A stretch of DNA of 64,000 bases from Sclerotinia nivalis (Eukaryota; Ascomycota; Leotiomycetes; Helotiales; Sclerotiniaceae): NCBI GenBank assembly GCA_029531795.1, contig JAPEIS010000011.1, forward strand, positions 1,736,001 to 1,800,000, in the 5' to 3' direction. The notes beneath the pieces are model-generated. The model saw only the letters and a program-made list of their open reading frames with translations. It was not told where the DNA came from and ran no database searches. The position numbers were made by a program, and so were the translations under genes. Every line of letters begins with the position of its first letter. Position 1 is the stretch's first letter. Below, piece after piece: positions 1 to 13,305 of the stretch.

Positions 1-198
1 AATATCTTAAATTTTAAAACAATCTTAAAATTTGAAGAGTAATTTTATAATTCAGGAATTTAAAATATCTAGATAAAGCTCTATTTGAATAATTGTTTTA
101 CAAAAGGTTTTATCAATAATTTGAAAACAAATTAGACTTTGAAAAAAATAATATTATTATAAATTCATAACCCATTTCTAATTAATCTATATAGATAC
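1..198. other. AT-rich left edge, no gene
   Basis: The sequence is almost entirely A and T with no open frame of note. It probably belongs to an older repeat that element F landed in, but I cannot match it to anything else in the window. Confidence 0.5.
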
Positions 199-345
199 CT
201 GTCACGAGTTCGTAACCCGTTCCTAGCTAGTCTGCATAGTTGCCTAAGGCATCTATCCCTTATATAATCGGCGTTTTTCCTAGTATCTTCTTTTTCCTTT
301 GTAGAATATCATTATATCTTAAAGTATTCTATCATTATTATGATA
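199..345 (+). repeat. 5' LTR of element F (family 3)
   Basis: The segment starts TGTCACGAG and ends at TATTATGATA, close to the TGTCACGG...CCGTGACA termini shared by the other LTRs here. Its last 80 or so bases recur at 40,671-40,753. A short leader follows and leads into the gag of element F beyond the element H insertion. The right boundary is approximate. Confidence 0.6.
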
Positions 346-450
346 GTATATTCTATTCTTTATAAAGACTCTGTTGTTGAATAGGAAAGATAATTCAATT
401 TTGCTAAATAATCAATTTTACAAAATACTCGGAAACTTCGATTATCAATA

Positions 451-610
451 TGTTACGGGTTTATCTCCCTTTATCTGCACATGATTATATATACCTTAAG
501 TATATATGTATACATTTACTTTTATATAGTTAAATCATTTTCTTGATCTTCTTTCTCTTTTTATAGTATAATTATAGATCAACCCTATATATACTTTTTC
601 CCTTATCATA
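451..610 (+). repeat. 5' LTR of element H (family 2)
   Basis: It starts TGTTACGGG and ends near CCTTATCATA, and matches 13,306-13,468 directly and 11,366-11,526 and 16,991-17,153 in reverse. Differences between copies are mostly C/T or G/A. The preceding CAATA is the target duplication. Confidence 0.85.
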
Positions 611-903
611 ATAATTTGTATTATTTTTTTAAAGACCCTATCACTTTACAAAGTGATTTGGTTTTGCTAAATCATTTATAAGCTTTTGTATCTGTTTTCG
701 ATTATTTTTGTGCCGTTGTAATTTGCCTACTTTTGTACAATCGCATTTCTTATTTGTTTTTGTATAACTTTTTTATTTGCTTTATATAGCTTTTGATCTC
801 TAATTGCTTTTGTGTGATTATATTTATTCGTAAGCTTTTGTATTTATTTTTGATTGCTTTTATACAATCGTATTTTGTATATATAATTATAATTCTTTTT
901 ACA
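611..903 (+). repeat. Family-2 leader with imperfect tandem repeats
   Basis: Between the 5' LTR and gag the DNA repeats imperfectly a T-rich motif built around TTTTGATTGCTTTTG and ACAATCG, at least three times (about 660-870). The reverse counterpart is in element G at about 11,100-11,310. No tRNA-type primer site starting TGG is visible directly after the LTR. Confidence 0.55.
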
Positions 904-2230
904 ATAGCTTTTGGTTTTATATCTATTGGTAACGCGACTCCTATTTTTATCAAAGGAGTTCGTACCGGAATCCAATAAGTCTTTAATCAATAACTTATTA
1001 TTATACAAATCCTAACAGAATTGGATACTCTAATGATGCCAAACCTTGTTATCAGCCCTAACGAATAAATTGTTTATCTGAATTATGTTTTCTTTGTTAT
1101 CAAAGATCGTTTTACTATTCAAGTTATTTATATCGTTATTCAAACAAATAAAATCGAAGAATTCAAAACGGAAAACATCGGGCTTCTTTGCACTTTAATC
1201 GGCAAGTAAGCTCAGCTAAATGCTGATAATATTACCACTGGTTAGAAACTAATTATTTTCTATCAAATTCAAAAGGATTCGTTTGTTTTTAAAAACGAAA
1301 AATCTAATATTCTTGTTTGCTAAAAGAATTATCAATCCTGGAAATTGGATTTGCAATTTTACTAAATAATCGATTTACAACTCTTTATCTTCAAACAAAA
1401 GAAGATTAACTATATTATTAATCTTTTCGATAATCAAATACAATAAGAGTATATTACGGATATTATTAGATTTGTTAATGATCTTATTTGTTTCGATTCT
1501 GCTATTTCGTTTTTGGTTAAATTAGACAAATTATATATTTTTGTAGATATTAAAAAGAAAACTTCGTTCAAATTCGATAAACTTTCTATAAATTCAAAGG
1601 AATCCCCCCCGGCTTTCTTCTTTACATTATCTCATTTGATTAACTTTTGCTACAAATTTGATTACAAGATTGTTAATACAATAAAACAAAAGATTACTGT
1701 TCTTTTCCGAACTTTGATTATTGGTGATTCGAACTTTTATACTATTGACAATATTAATAATTAACAAAAGAAATTCTCTACTTAAAGTTAGAATCTTCGT
1801 GATACCAAATATTATAACAAAAATTCTAATAATGTATTTATTGTTGATGATAATAATCTTATAGACTTCGATATAATAAAGCAAAAGGGATAACAACAAA
1901 AGAATTAGCAAAATAAGAAAAAGAAATTTAATCTTATAGTTTCTTGCAATTGTTATAATAGAATCAATTATCTTCAGATTGATTATCATATCATTTATAA
2001 TATCAATAATAATCTTTTTCCAGATAAATAAGTTTCTGTTAATGCCTTTTTCAATTATAATATTGTTGCCTCAATTAATCTGATCTCTATTCAATGTACT
2101 GCCGCCCCGGTTTTTCGAAGTGCTAATAAATCTAACAATAATCGCAATAGATTTCCAAAAAAATATATTAGTAATTAGGTATAAGATCAACAATATCTAA
2201 ATCAAATACAATAGTAAAGTTATATCAAAC
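904..2230 (+). pseudogene. gag of element H (RIP-degraded)
   Basis: This is the capsid/nucleocapsid region of H. It aligns with the gag of G, whose frame begins with ATG at 11,093; in H the matching codon is ATA at 904, so the start codon is lost by a G-to-A change. Numerous in-frame stops follow. A zinc knuckle of the CX2CX3GHX4C type can be recognised near 1,940-1,985, but its first-half cysteines and the histidine are partly replaced by tyrosine, as C-to-T change would give. Open stretches such as 1,513-1,764 are fragments of this frame and not separate genes. Confidence 0.7.
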
Positions 2231-5048
2231 CAAAGAAGGTTATCTTTATATTCGATTCAATCAAGGAAAATCCCGAACAAAAAAAAGATTAATTTTTACG
2301 AAAAATCATTTATAAAAGAATATTAAAAACAAAAAGATAAATCGAGGAATAAATAGATATAAATTATTACAATTCAATTCTATAAATAACAAATCTCTAT
2401 TTATTAAAATCATTATATTCCTTATATATGAAAACCCTTTTATTGTTATAAATCTTATTAATAATAAATACTTCAAGAAAGTCTTTGCTAATTGTTTTTT
2501 TATTTTCAAATATAATATTGAAATATAATTCTTACTTTTTCTTTGCAAATTTCGATTTATCGATGGAAAGATTGCTAATAGAATTATAGAATATTTTGTA
2601 ATAGAAATCGTTATAAAGGATTATTATAAATATTAATCTTTTTATATCATTTAGTTTTTATCAAAGATACTATTAATCTTTGGTTTATCATAATTGCAAT
2701 ATTATAATCCTATTATCAATTAAACGAAAATGAATTTAATATTCTTTTCAAACTATTGTATTTCTAATTATTCGGTATATTATAATTCAAAACCAATTAT
2801 TGTATCAACAATTCTATTTTCAATCAAAGAACAAAAAAACCTAGCAAAAGTTATTCTATAATAGATTATTAATATTATTGAACCTTTAAATAAATTCCTT
2901 ATTGATTTTAATATAAAAGCTAAATATATAGATTATAAATATCATTTTCCTTATATCGAGAATTATCCAAAAAATGATATTGATTCTTTATCTATTCAAT
3001 TATCTTCTACTTTTAAAGAAACTCCTTATAAAAAACCTTCTATCGAAAAAATACTAAATAAAGATTATATATTATAATCTAACGATTCTTTTGTTAACCT
3101 CGAATTTTAGCAAAATCTGATATTTAATATAAATCATTATCGAATAAAGCACTATAAAGAATCAAATAATCAAATACAAATGATTCCCAATTGTCTATAT
3201 CCAAAATCGATCTTGAAGATTATAAATCGATATCGTTTTATTTACAATCCAAAAAATTGTTTGTCTTTGTTTTCTATTAAAGAATTCCTTATATTCGTTT
3301 ACAAGGATACAAATCCAAATATAGATGATATTCGTTGATTACAAGTTTCTAACTTTGTTTCGTTTTATCAATAAGATAATATTCGAATTATTCAATTGAT
3401 ATAGAATGAATTAAATACTATATAGAAAACTATTAAACAAGATTATTTACAATAGGCTATATTGTTCCTGATGTTTATAAAAAAGGATTTTCGATTGATT
3501 TTGTAAAGGCAAAATAATATAACAAAAATGCTCTCTAAAACTCCATTGCAATTTTATAATTTTGTATACAATTATTATAAGCAACTTTATTTACAAAAGA
3601 TCTTTGAGATTGATATCGACAAATTTTTAATCGGCAAACTTTTTTTTAGTAATAATCAAATACAATAAAGACTTTTTATATAATTACAAAATAAACTTTC
3701 CATTTTTCTTCTATATTATACAGATAGACTATTATTTTGTTGAATCTGGGATTACAAAATTAAATTGATATTTGATAAAAAACCACCTTATTTCAAAAAT
3801 TGTTCTCTATTGCTAATGAAATTAATAATGGTATACAAATGGTTTGATAATAATTTTTCCAAAAGATTCATTCAGGAATCGAAATCGCAATGCGCTTTTC
3901 CTTTACTATTGGTTGTTAAACCTGGAAAGGGAATCCATATTTATCAAGACTATCAAAGATTCAATAATATTACTATAAAGAATCGCTATTTATTACCCAT
4001 CATTCGTAAAACATTAAACGCTTTCTACAATACAAAAATTTACATTAAACTTAATATCATTACAGCGTTCAACAAATTACGAATCGTTGAAAGGAATAAA
4101 TAAAAAATTATATTTATTATTCGTTTTGATCTTTTTGAATTTTTAATTATACCTTTTGGTCTTTACAATACATTTATATCGTTTCAATATTATATTAATC
4201 ATATACTTTTCGATAAGTTGGATAAATATTGCATTGTATATTTCGATGATATCTTAATCTACTCCGATAATCCTGTAGAGTATAAGGAATACATTCATCA
4301 AATGGTTCAAAAGTTAATAGATGCTAGATTACAAATTGATATTAATAAATACAAATTCAAAACTACAAAAACAAAATATCTGGGTTTTATTATTACAATC
4401 GAAAGTATCGAAATGGATCAAGAAAAGATTACAATTATTATATTTTGAGAATTGTCTTTATATATAAAGGATTTATAACGATTTTTTAACTTCACCAACT
4501 TTTATCAATATTTTATAAAAGATTTTTCAAAGATTTATCGTTTTCTCAACAATCTTTTGCAAAAGAATATTATATAAAATTGGATTATAGATTATACAAA
4601 GGTTTTTGATACTTTAAAAAGGGCTTTCACAACAATATCGGTTTTAGTATATTTCGATTACAAACGGAAAACTGTTTTGGAAATTAATACTTCCAATTAA
4701 ATCTCAAAAGGAATCCTTTTACAATACAATAATAATAATATTTTGCATTCGATTATTTATTTTTCATCTAAATATACAACAGCAAAATACAATTATAAAA
4801 TCTACAATAAAGAACTACTTATTATTATCAAAACAATAAAAGAATAATACCCAAAACTCTAGAATTCATAAAAGGAATTCAAGATTTTCATTGATTACAA
4901 AAACCTCAAGTATTTTATAACTACAGAAACTCTCAATTAACAACAAATACAATAATCCGAATTTCTATTTCAATATAATTTCTACATAATCTATCGATTA
5001 AGAAACAAAGCTATTCGATTAAATATACTAAATAGAAAATACAAAAAA
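2231..5048 (+). pseudogene. pol of element H: protease, RT, RNase H
   Basis: The reverse transcriptase is the clearest part. Residues encoded at 3,765-4,103 carry the fingers motif (VVKPGKGIHIYQDYQ), and 4,218-4,448 carries the catalytic YFDDILIYSDN box with both aspartates intact. RNase H-like sequence follows at about 4,620-5,040 and the element breaks at 5,048 where G begins. The protease region (about 2,380-2,560) is too degraded to show a DSG triad. Frame changes and stops separate the pieces, so no functional polyprotein can be made. Assignment rests on the same order of motifs in G and C. Confidence 0.75.
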
Positions 5049-5234
5049 GGTATAATATCCTTTAATAATGTTATATCCCTTATTGTTATAATATATAATA
5101 TATTTTTAGGCAAAACAAACAATCTTAGTGCAAATGGATCTTCGTAAAATGGGTATAGCAATTACGCTATGTAACTCCGATTGCAAATTCTGTGGTTCCA
5201 GTTGCAATATAGTAGTATTGGGGTGTTTTAGGAT

Positions 5235-6640
5235 CTAAACTGGCGGTCCTGGCTTTTTTAAATGAAGGCGATGATATTCGATAAAAACCTTTTCGTTACT
5301 CTTTAAATTATTAACTGATTGCCAAATTGGCGTATAGTATCTCCATTTGACCAAATAATGATGGTTATCCTTATTGTAATTATCTAGAACTCCTTCAAAT
5401 ATCCATTTCTGAACAAACTTATCCTCATCGTCATCCTGTTCCAAAATTCTGTTTTGTATAGTTAGGGATTCTGATTCGTTAATCGTTGCTTGAATCAAAA
5501 AGTAAGGATTAATATAAACTAAAAGTAAAAGAGAATAATAAAAAACAGAGAAGATTTTAATGTTCTTAAACAATTGAACAAAACAAATACAAAGATAAAT
5601 TTTGATAATTTTGTAAAAACTAATCCATTTATCATTTAGCTTTTTTGTTTTGTACAAAATCTTTATATTCTTGATATTAACAAAGATTTTCTAATTAGCT
5701 GTATAGCGAAATGAATCAAAGCGATAACAGTTAGTATAATCCTTATAAGTAGCAATTGCTTGCTATACAAGAATACAAAGTTGCTTCAAGATATATTCCA
5801 TATAATCTGCAATCTTATTACCTTTAAAGAATTCCTGTTTTTGTATTAGAGTTATATTTGATAAACAAAGTTTACTAAACTCAATACTTAAATATAAATT
5901 AAAACCGTAATTAGCGAAGAAAGACAAGCAATTAATTATTTCAGAGATCAAATTATTGGATACAAATTCAGCTAAAGATAACCAATCCAATCAATCGTCT
6001 TGATGATAATTAATAAAAGCTTATAAATACTATTCCAAAACCGAATTAATACACTCAGTCTGATTATCTGTTTGAAAATGAAAAGCTGAAGAATATTTTA
6101 AAGTAATTCTCAATTATTCCGAAAGTTGTAATCAAAATCCTGATACGAATTGCGTTCCCCGATCGGAAATGATATTATTCGGAAGTCTATAAAGTATATA
6201 AACATAATTGATAAAAATATCGATTAGCTTCTCTATCGTTAATATACATATACCGATGAAATATCTCATTTTGGTTAATCTACAAACTACCACCAAGATA
6301 TATTTATAGGTAGAATTATAACAAATGCAATCCGGGAATAGTATAATATAATCGATTGAGATATCAAACCATATACGAAAAGGGACAGACAACGGTTTCA
6401 AAAATCCGGAAGACGCCGATTTGGACGATTTGATACGAATATAAAGTTCGCAGACCTTCATATAGAACGCGATCTCCAAATGTATATTAGGCCACCAATA
6501 TATACAAAAGACAAGATCGATCGTTTTAATTCGATTAGGATAACCAATAGAACCAGAAGAATGAGTTCGATAGATAATTTGGAATTTGAGTTCATCGTTT
6601 GATGGAACCTAAATCTTATCCTGATAGTAAATTCTATTAT
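5235..6640 (-). pseudogene. Integrase and chromodomain of element G
   Basis: The frame 5,657-5,235 has a GPY/F-like integrase C-terminus followed by a chromodomain, recognisable from YLVKWRYYTPIW near its C-terminus, with the aromatic and tryptophan positions of a methyl-lysine-binding chromodomain. The frame 6,479-6,132 is the integrase catalytic core, with the first Asp context in DISIDYI and the second in IISDRGTQF. Chromodomains target chromovirus integration to heterochromatin in the known family. Stops and shifts between frames make it non-functional. The GPPV tail ends at a stop at 5,235. Confidence 0.8.
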
Positions 6641-9600
6641 TTTGGATTAAACAATCTTATATAACAATTCGAAGGGTTTTACGATACTCTTTTGATTATT
6701 TAATCACCGATGAATCGTTAAAAACAAAGATAAATTGATTTATAATATTAGATCTAGTATACATTATATCGATTAAAGTATCAATTGGTTAATCGTGGAA
6801 TAGTACTATTATCTCCACTGATACCAAATTGATATACCCAATCAAATCCTTATAAAGATCATCATCAAAACAATCCTGAGAAAGGACAACACATTCTCGA
6901 TTCTTTAGACACTCATCATTTGGATCAGAACAATACAATTGATTTTTGTATTTTCTATTTAATATATCTAATCGAATAGCTTTGTTTCCTGATTGATAGA
7001 TTATACAGAAATTATATTGAAACAAAAATTCAGATTATTATACTTGCCATTGATTGAAAGCTTTTATAATTATAAAATATTCAAGGTTTTTATAATCAAT
7101 AAAAATCTCGAACTTCTTTTATAAATCTTAAAACTCTAAACATTATTCTTTCATTGCCTTGATAATAACAAATAGTTCTTTATTGTAGATCTCATAATTG
7201 CATTCTATTATTGTATACTTAAATGAAAAATAAACAATTGAATACAAAACATTATTATCATCGTATTATAAGAGAACTCCTCCTGAAGCTCAATCAGAAA
7301 CATCGATTTCCAAAATAGTTTTCCGCCTGTAATCAAAATATACCAAAACCAATACTATTGTGAAAGCTCTTTTTAAAATATCAAAAACCTTTATATGATC
7401 TACAATCCAATCCTATATAATATTCTTTCACAAAAGATCATTGAAAAAACAACAAATCTTTGAAAAATCTTTTATAAAACGTCGATAGAAATTGACGAAA
7501 CCAAGAAATCGTTGTAAATCCTTTACATATAAAAGCAATTCCCAAAATATAATAACTGTAATCTTTTCTTGACCCATTTCGATGCCTTCGATTGTAATGA
7601 TAAAACCCAAATACTTTGTTTTCGTAGTTTCGAACTTGTATTTGTTAATATCAATCTGTAATCCAGCATCCATTAACTTTTGAATTACTTAGCGGATATA
7701 CTCTTTATGCTCTACAGGATTATCAAAATAGATTAGAATGTTATCGAGATATACAATGCAATACTTATTCAATTTGTCGAAAAGTATATGATTGATATAA
7801 TATTGGAACAATACAAATATATTATAGAAATCGAAAAGTATAACCAAAGATTCAAAAAGACCAAAACAAATAATGAATACAGTTTTCCATTTATTCCCTT
7901 CAGCGATTCGCAATTTGTTGAATACTGCAATAATATCAAACTTGATGTAAATTTTTGCATTGCAAAAAGCATCCAACGTTTCGCAAACGATAGATAATAA
8001 ATAACGATTCTTTATAATAACATTATTTAATTCTCGATAATCTTAACAAATGCAAACCTTCCTTTCTGGTTTGATAACCAATAGCAAAGGAGAAGCACAC
8101 TACAATCTCGATTCCCGAATAAACCCCTCAAAGAGATTATTATCAAGTTATTTATATATCATTATCAATTCTATTAACGATAAAGAATGGTTTTTGAAAT
8201 AAAATAGTTTTTTATCGAACATCAATTCAATTTTGTAATCCTAAATTCGACGAGGCGGCAATTTATCTATATAATATAAAAGGAAGGCAGAAAGTTTGTT
8301 TTATAATTATATAAAAAGTCTTTGTCGTATTTGATCGTTATTAAAGGAAGGTTTGTTGATTAAAAATTTGTCGATATCAGTTTCAAAGATCTTTCGCAAA
8401 TAGAACGGTTTGTAACAATTGTATATAAAATTATAAAATTGCGATAGGGTTCTAAAGAGTATCTTTGTTATATTGTCTTGCTTTTATAAAATCGATTGAA
8501 AATTCCCTTCTGTAAATATCGAAAACAATGTAGTTTATCGCAAATGATCTTATTCAATAGTTTTCTATACAGCATTCAATTCATTCTATATCAATCGGAT
8601 AGCCCGAATATTATCTTATTAACAAAACGAAACAAAATTAAAAGCTTACAATCAACAAATATCATCTATATTTGGATTTGGATTTTTATAAATAACTATA
8701 AGGAGTTCCTCAACAAAAAATAGAGGTAAACAGTTTTTTGAATTATGAATAGATTGATATCAATTTGCAATCTTTAAAATCGATTTTGGATATAAACAAT
8801 TGGAAATCATCTGTATTTGATTATTTAGTTCTCTATAATACTTTGTTCGATAATAATTCATACTAGATATCAAACCTTGTTGAAATTCGAGGTCAATAGA
8901 AGAATTGTCAGATTGTAATATATAACTTTTATTTGGTATCTCTTCAATAGAAGGTTTTTTATAAGAAGTTCTTTTAAAAATAGAAAGTATTTGAATAAAT
9001 GAACAATCGATATCATCTTTTGAATAATTATTGATATATAGAGAACAGTATTTATAAACTATATATTTAACTTTTATATCAGGATCGATAAGGAATTTAT
9101 TTAAAGATTCGATAATATCAACGATCTATTGTAAAATAACTTTTACTAGATCCTTTTGTTCCTTGATCGGAGATGGAATTGTTGATACAATAATTGGCTC
9201 TGAATCATAATACACCAAGCAATTGGAAGTACAATAGTTTGAAAAAAATGTTAAACTCATTTTTGTTCAATTGATAATAGAATTGTAACATTATAATCAT
9301 AGTAAATCAAAGATTAATAGTATCTCTAATGAAAACTAGATAATATAAAAGAACCAATACTTATAATGATCCTTTATAACAATTTCCATTACAAAATATT
9401 CTGTAATTCTATCGGTAATCTTTCCATCAGCAAATCGGAGTTTGCAAAAGTAAAATAAAAATTGTATTTCAATATTATATTTGAAAACAAAAGAATAATT
9501 AGCAAAAACTTTTTTAGAGTATCTACTATCAATAAGATTTATAACAATAAAAGGATTTTTATATATAAAAAATATAATGGTTTTAACGAATAGGGATTTG

Positions 9601-9789
9601 CTATTTATAAAGTTGAATTGTAATGGTTTATATTTATTTATTCTTTGATTTATCTTTTTGTTTTTAATATTTTTCTATAAGTGATTTTTTGTAAAGATTA
9701 ATCTTTTCTCTATTCGGGATTTTTTTTGATTAAATTGGATATAGAGATAACCTTTTTTGGTTCAATATAGTCTTATTATTGTATTTGAT
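6641..9789 (-). pseudogene. RNase H, RT and protease region of element G
   Basis: On the minus strand, 7,976-7,689 and 7,673-7,428 encode reverse transcriptase palm and thumb. The active-site box reads YLDN in place of YxDD, so the second catalytic aspartate is lost by a G-to-A change. 7,025-6,789 matches the RNase H/integrase connector (IYQSGNKAIRLDILNRK). The stretch 8,241-9,789 corresponds to 2,231-3,760 of H and should hold protease and the protease-RT linker; it has no usable frame. Nothing here can be translated as one protein. Confidence 0.7.
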
Positions 9790-11093
9790 TTAAATACTGT
9801 TGACTTTATATTCAATTACGAATATATCCTCCTCGAAATCTATTGCGGTTATTATTAAATCTATTGGCATTTCAAAAAGCCGGAATAGCAATATATTGAT
9901 TGGGGGTCGGATTAGTTGAAATAATAGTATTGCAATTGGAAAAAGTATTAACAGAAACTTGTTTGCCAAAAAAAAGATTACTATTGATATTATAAATAGC
10001 ATAACAATCAATCTGAAGATAGCCAATCCTATTACAACAATTACAAAAAACTACAGAATTAAATTTCTTTTTCTTATTTTGCAAATCCTTTTTCTGTTAT
10101 CCCTTTTGTTTTATTATATCGAGATCTATAGAATCATTATCAACAATAAATACTTTATCAGAATTTTTGTTATAATATTCAATGTTACAAAGATTCTGAT
10201 TTCAAATAAAGAATTTCTTTTGCCAATCATTAATATTATTGGCTACACAGGGGTTCGAGTTATTAATGATCAAAATTCGAAGGAAAACTGTAACCTTTTG
10301 CTTCATTGTATTAATAATCTTGTAATCAAATTTATAACAAAAGTTAGTAAAATGAAATAATATAGAAAAGAAAGTCGAAAAGAATTCCTTTGGATTTATA
10401 AAAAGTTTATCGAATTTGAGCAAAGCTTTTCTTTCGATATTTATAGAGATATATAATTTGTTCAATTTGGTCAAAAACGAAATAGCAAAATCAAAGCAAA
10501 TAGAATCGTCAATAAATCTAATGATATCTGTAATATATTCTTGTTACATTTGATTATCGAGAAGATTAATAGTATAGCTAATCTTCTTTTGTTCGAAAAC
10601 AAAAAGTTGTGAATCGATTATTCAATAGAATTATAAATCCAATTTCCAGGATTGATAGTTTTTTTGTTGGGCGAAAATATTAGATCTTTTGCTTTTAAAA
10701 ACAAACAGATTTTTCTGAGTTTGATAAAAAATGATCGGTTTCTAATTAATAGTAGTATCATCAATATCCAACTGAGCTTGCTTGCCAGTTAGAGTACGAA
10801 AAAACTCGACGTTTTCTACTTTGAATTCCTCAATTTTATTTGTTTGAATAGCGATATAGGTAGCTTGAATAGTAAAGTAATCTTCGATGATAAAGAAAAT
10901 ATGATTCAGGTAAGCAATTTGTTTGTTAAAACTAGTAACGAGGTTTGGTGTTACTGAAATATCCAATTCTGCTAGGATTTGTATAATAATAAACCATTAG
11001 CCGAAGATTCGTTGGATTTTGATACAAATTCCTTCAATAGAAATAGGAGTCGCACTATCAGCGGATATAAAACCAGAAATCATTGTAAAAAGA
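9790..11093 (-). pseudogene. gag of element G
   Basis: The start ATG at 11,093 opens MISGFISADSATPISIEG, soon stopped. Later open fragments 10,966-10,742 and 10,474-10,202 belong to capsid. A zinc knuckle is readable at about 10,050: CNCCNRIGYLQIDC, which fits CX2CX3GHX4C with the histidine replaced by tyrosine (CAT/CAC to TAT/TAC). This is direct evidence of C-to-T damage at a zinc ligand. Confidence 0.75.
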
Positions 11094-11365
11094 ATTACAA
11101 TTGTATAAAATAATCGATAAAGAATTTGCGATTATACAAAAGCAATTAAAAACAAATACAAAAGTCTACAAATAAATATAATCGCACAAAAGCAATCAAG
11201 GATCAGAAGCTATGCAAAAACAGATAAGAAATACAATTATACAAAAGTAGACGAATTATAATAGTGCGAAAACAATCGAAAACAGATATAGAAGTTTACA
11301 AATGATTTGGCAAGGTTAGATCACTTCGTAAAATGATAGAGCCTTTGAAAAAGTAGTACAAACTA

Positions 11366-11526
11366 TTATGATAAAGGAAAAGGTATATATAGGTTTGATC
11401 TATTGTTGTACTATAAGAAGGAGAAGAAGATCAAGAAGGTGACCTGACTATATAGAAGTAAATGTATGCATGTGTGCCTAAGGCACACATGATCATGTGC
11501 AGGTGAGGGGAGATGAACCCGTAACA
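11366..11526 (-). repeat. 5' LTR of element G (family 2)
   Basis: Read in reverse it begins TGTTACGGG and ends CCTTTATCATA. It is the reverse of 451-610 and 13,306-13,468. It keeps some CpA/TpG sites and a palindromic GTGTGCCTAAGGCACAC that other copies have lost, so it looks somewhat less mutated. Confidence 0.85.
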
Positions 11527-12980
11527 AATATTATAAAACTTTTCGGATTGTTATACAGAATTATTCAATCCAAAATAATAGAATTTATTATTGAGATAAG
11601 TTTTGAATTCCATTAAATGATAAACTCAAACTTCAAATTATTTATCGGATTCATTCTTTTAATTCTACCAATCATCCTAATCGAATTAAAATAATCGATT
11701 TTATTTCTCATACATACTGATAATCTAATATACATTTGGAAATCATATCCTATATAAAAATCTACGAACTTTGTACTCACACCAAATCGTTTAAATCGAT
11801 ATCTCCCGGATTTTTGAAACTACTATCTATCCCTTTTCGTATATAATCTAATATCTCAATCGATTATATTACATTACTCCCAAATTGTATTCATTATAAT
11901 TCTACTTATAAACATATCTTGATAATAATCTGTAAACTAACCAAAATGAGATATTTCATTAATATATATACACTAATAACAAAAAAATTAATTAATACTT
12001 TCATCAATCGTATTTATACGCTTCATAGACTTCCGGATAATATCATTTCCGATCAAAGAATACAATTCATATCAGGATTCTGATTACAACTCTTAAAACG
12101 ATTAAGAGTTACCTTAAAGCACTCTTCAGTTTTTTATTCTCAAATAGATAATCAAATCGAACATATTAACTTAATTCTAGAACAATATTTACAAGTTTTT
12201 ATTAACTACCATCAAAACGATTGATTAGATTGATTACCCTTAATCGAATTTGTATTCAATAATATAATTTCTGAGATGATTAATTGTTCATCTTTTTTCG
12301 CTAATTATAATTTTAACCTACATCTAAACATTGAATCTAATAAACCTTACCCACTAGATATAACTCTAATACAAAAACGAGAATTCTTTAAAAGAAATCG
12401 AATTATAGATCGCATAAAACATATCTTAAAACAACTTCACACTTTTACACAGTAAACAATTATTACTTATAAGGATTATACTAACCATTATTATTCTGAT
12501 TCACTTCACTATATAATCGGCCAAAAAATCTACATCAATACCAAGAATATGAAAATCTTGTATAAAACAAAGAAACTAAATAATAAATGGATCAACCCTT
12601 ACAAGATTATCAAGATTTATCCTTATATTTATCTTATTCAATTGTTTAAGAATATTAAAATCTTTTCTATTTTCCATCATTCTCTTTTACTTCCAGCTCA
12701 TACTAATCCTCACTTTCTAGTTCAAATAATAATTAACGAATCAGAATCCCTAACTATATAGAACAGAATTTTGAAGTGGAATAACAATAAGGATAAACCT
12801 ATTCAAAAATGAATATTTGAAAAAATTCTAAATAATTATAATAAAAATAACCATCATTATTTAATCAAATGAAAACATTACACATCAATTTGGCAATTGA
12901 TTAATAACTTAAAAAATAACGAGAAAGTTCTTATCGAATATCATCATCTTCATCCAAAGAAATCAAAATCGCTAGCTTAG
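11527..12980 (+). pseudogene. Integrase and chromodomain of element H
   Basis: This is the continuation of H to the right of G. It starts just upstream of the integrase region (compare reverse of 6,690-5,235) and continues into a GPY/F module at 12,549-12,761 (KKLNNKWINPYKIIKIYP) and a chromodomain at about 12,800-12,950 (NHHYLIK then W in IWQLI). Stop codons are frequent, and many fall at positions where G has CAA, CAG or TGG-like codons. A stop ends the frame at about 12,980, and 3' untranslated DNA follows to the LTR. Confidence 0.75.
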
Positions 12981-13305
12981 ATTCTAAAGCACCCCGATAC
13001 TACTATATTGAAATCAGAACCACAGAATTTGCAATTAGAATCATACAATATGATTGTCATACCCATTCTACGAAGATCCATTCGTACCAAGACTATTCGT
13101 TTCGCCTAAAAATATATTATGTATTATTACAATTGAAAATATAGCGTTTAGATTATCACACATTGAAGAATATAATATCATTAAAGAATACCATACGTTT
13201 TTGTTCAGGGATTTAATTGAAGAAAGGGACCTATATTTTTTCTTTATTTTTCTTTATTTTTTAACGCCTATTTGAAATCAAATAAATTTCTTGAGAAAGA
13301 GATAT

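Larger units (their letters stand above)
5049..11526 (-). mobile_element. Element G: chromodomain Ty3/Gypsy inside H
   Basis: Read on the minus strand, G runs from an LTR at 11,366-11,526 through a leader, gag (start 11,093), protease region, reverse transcriptase (8,240-7,428), RNase H, integrase (about 6,640-5,690), chromodomain (about 5,500-5,300) and 3' untranslated DNA. Its 3' LTR is absent. H resumes on the right at 11,527. On the left, H stops at 5,048 and G starts about 110 bp inside its expected 3' end, so a deletion removed the G 3' LTR and part of H. Because G and H are copies of one family in opposite orientation, the region is a large inverted repeat. Confidence 0.8.
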
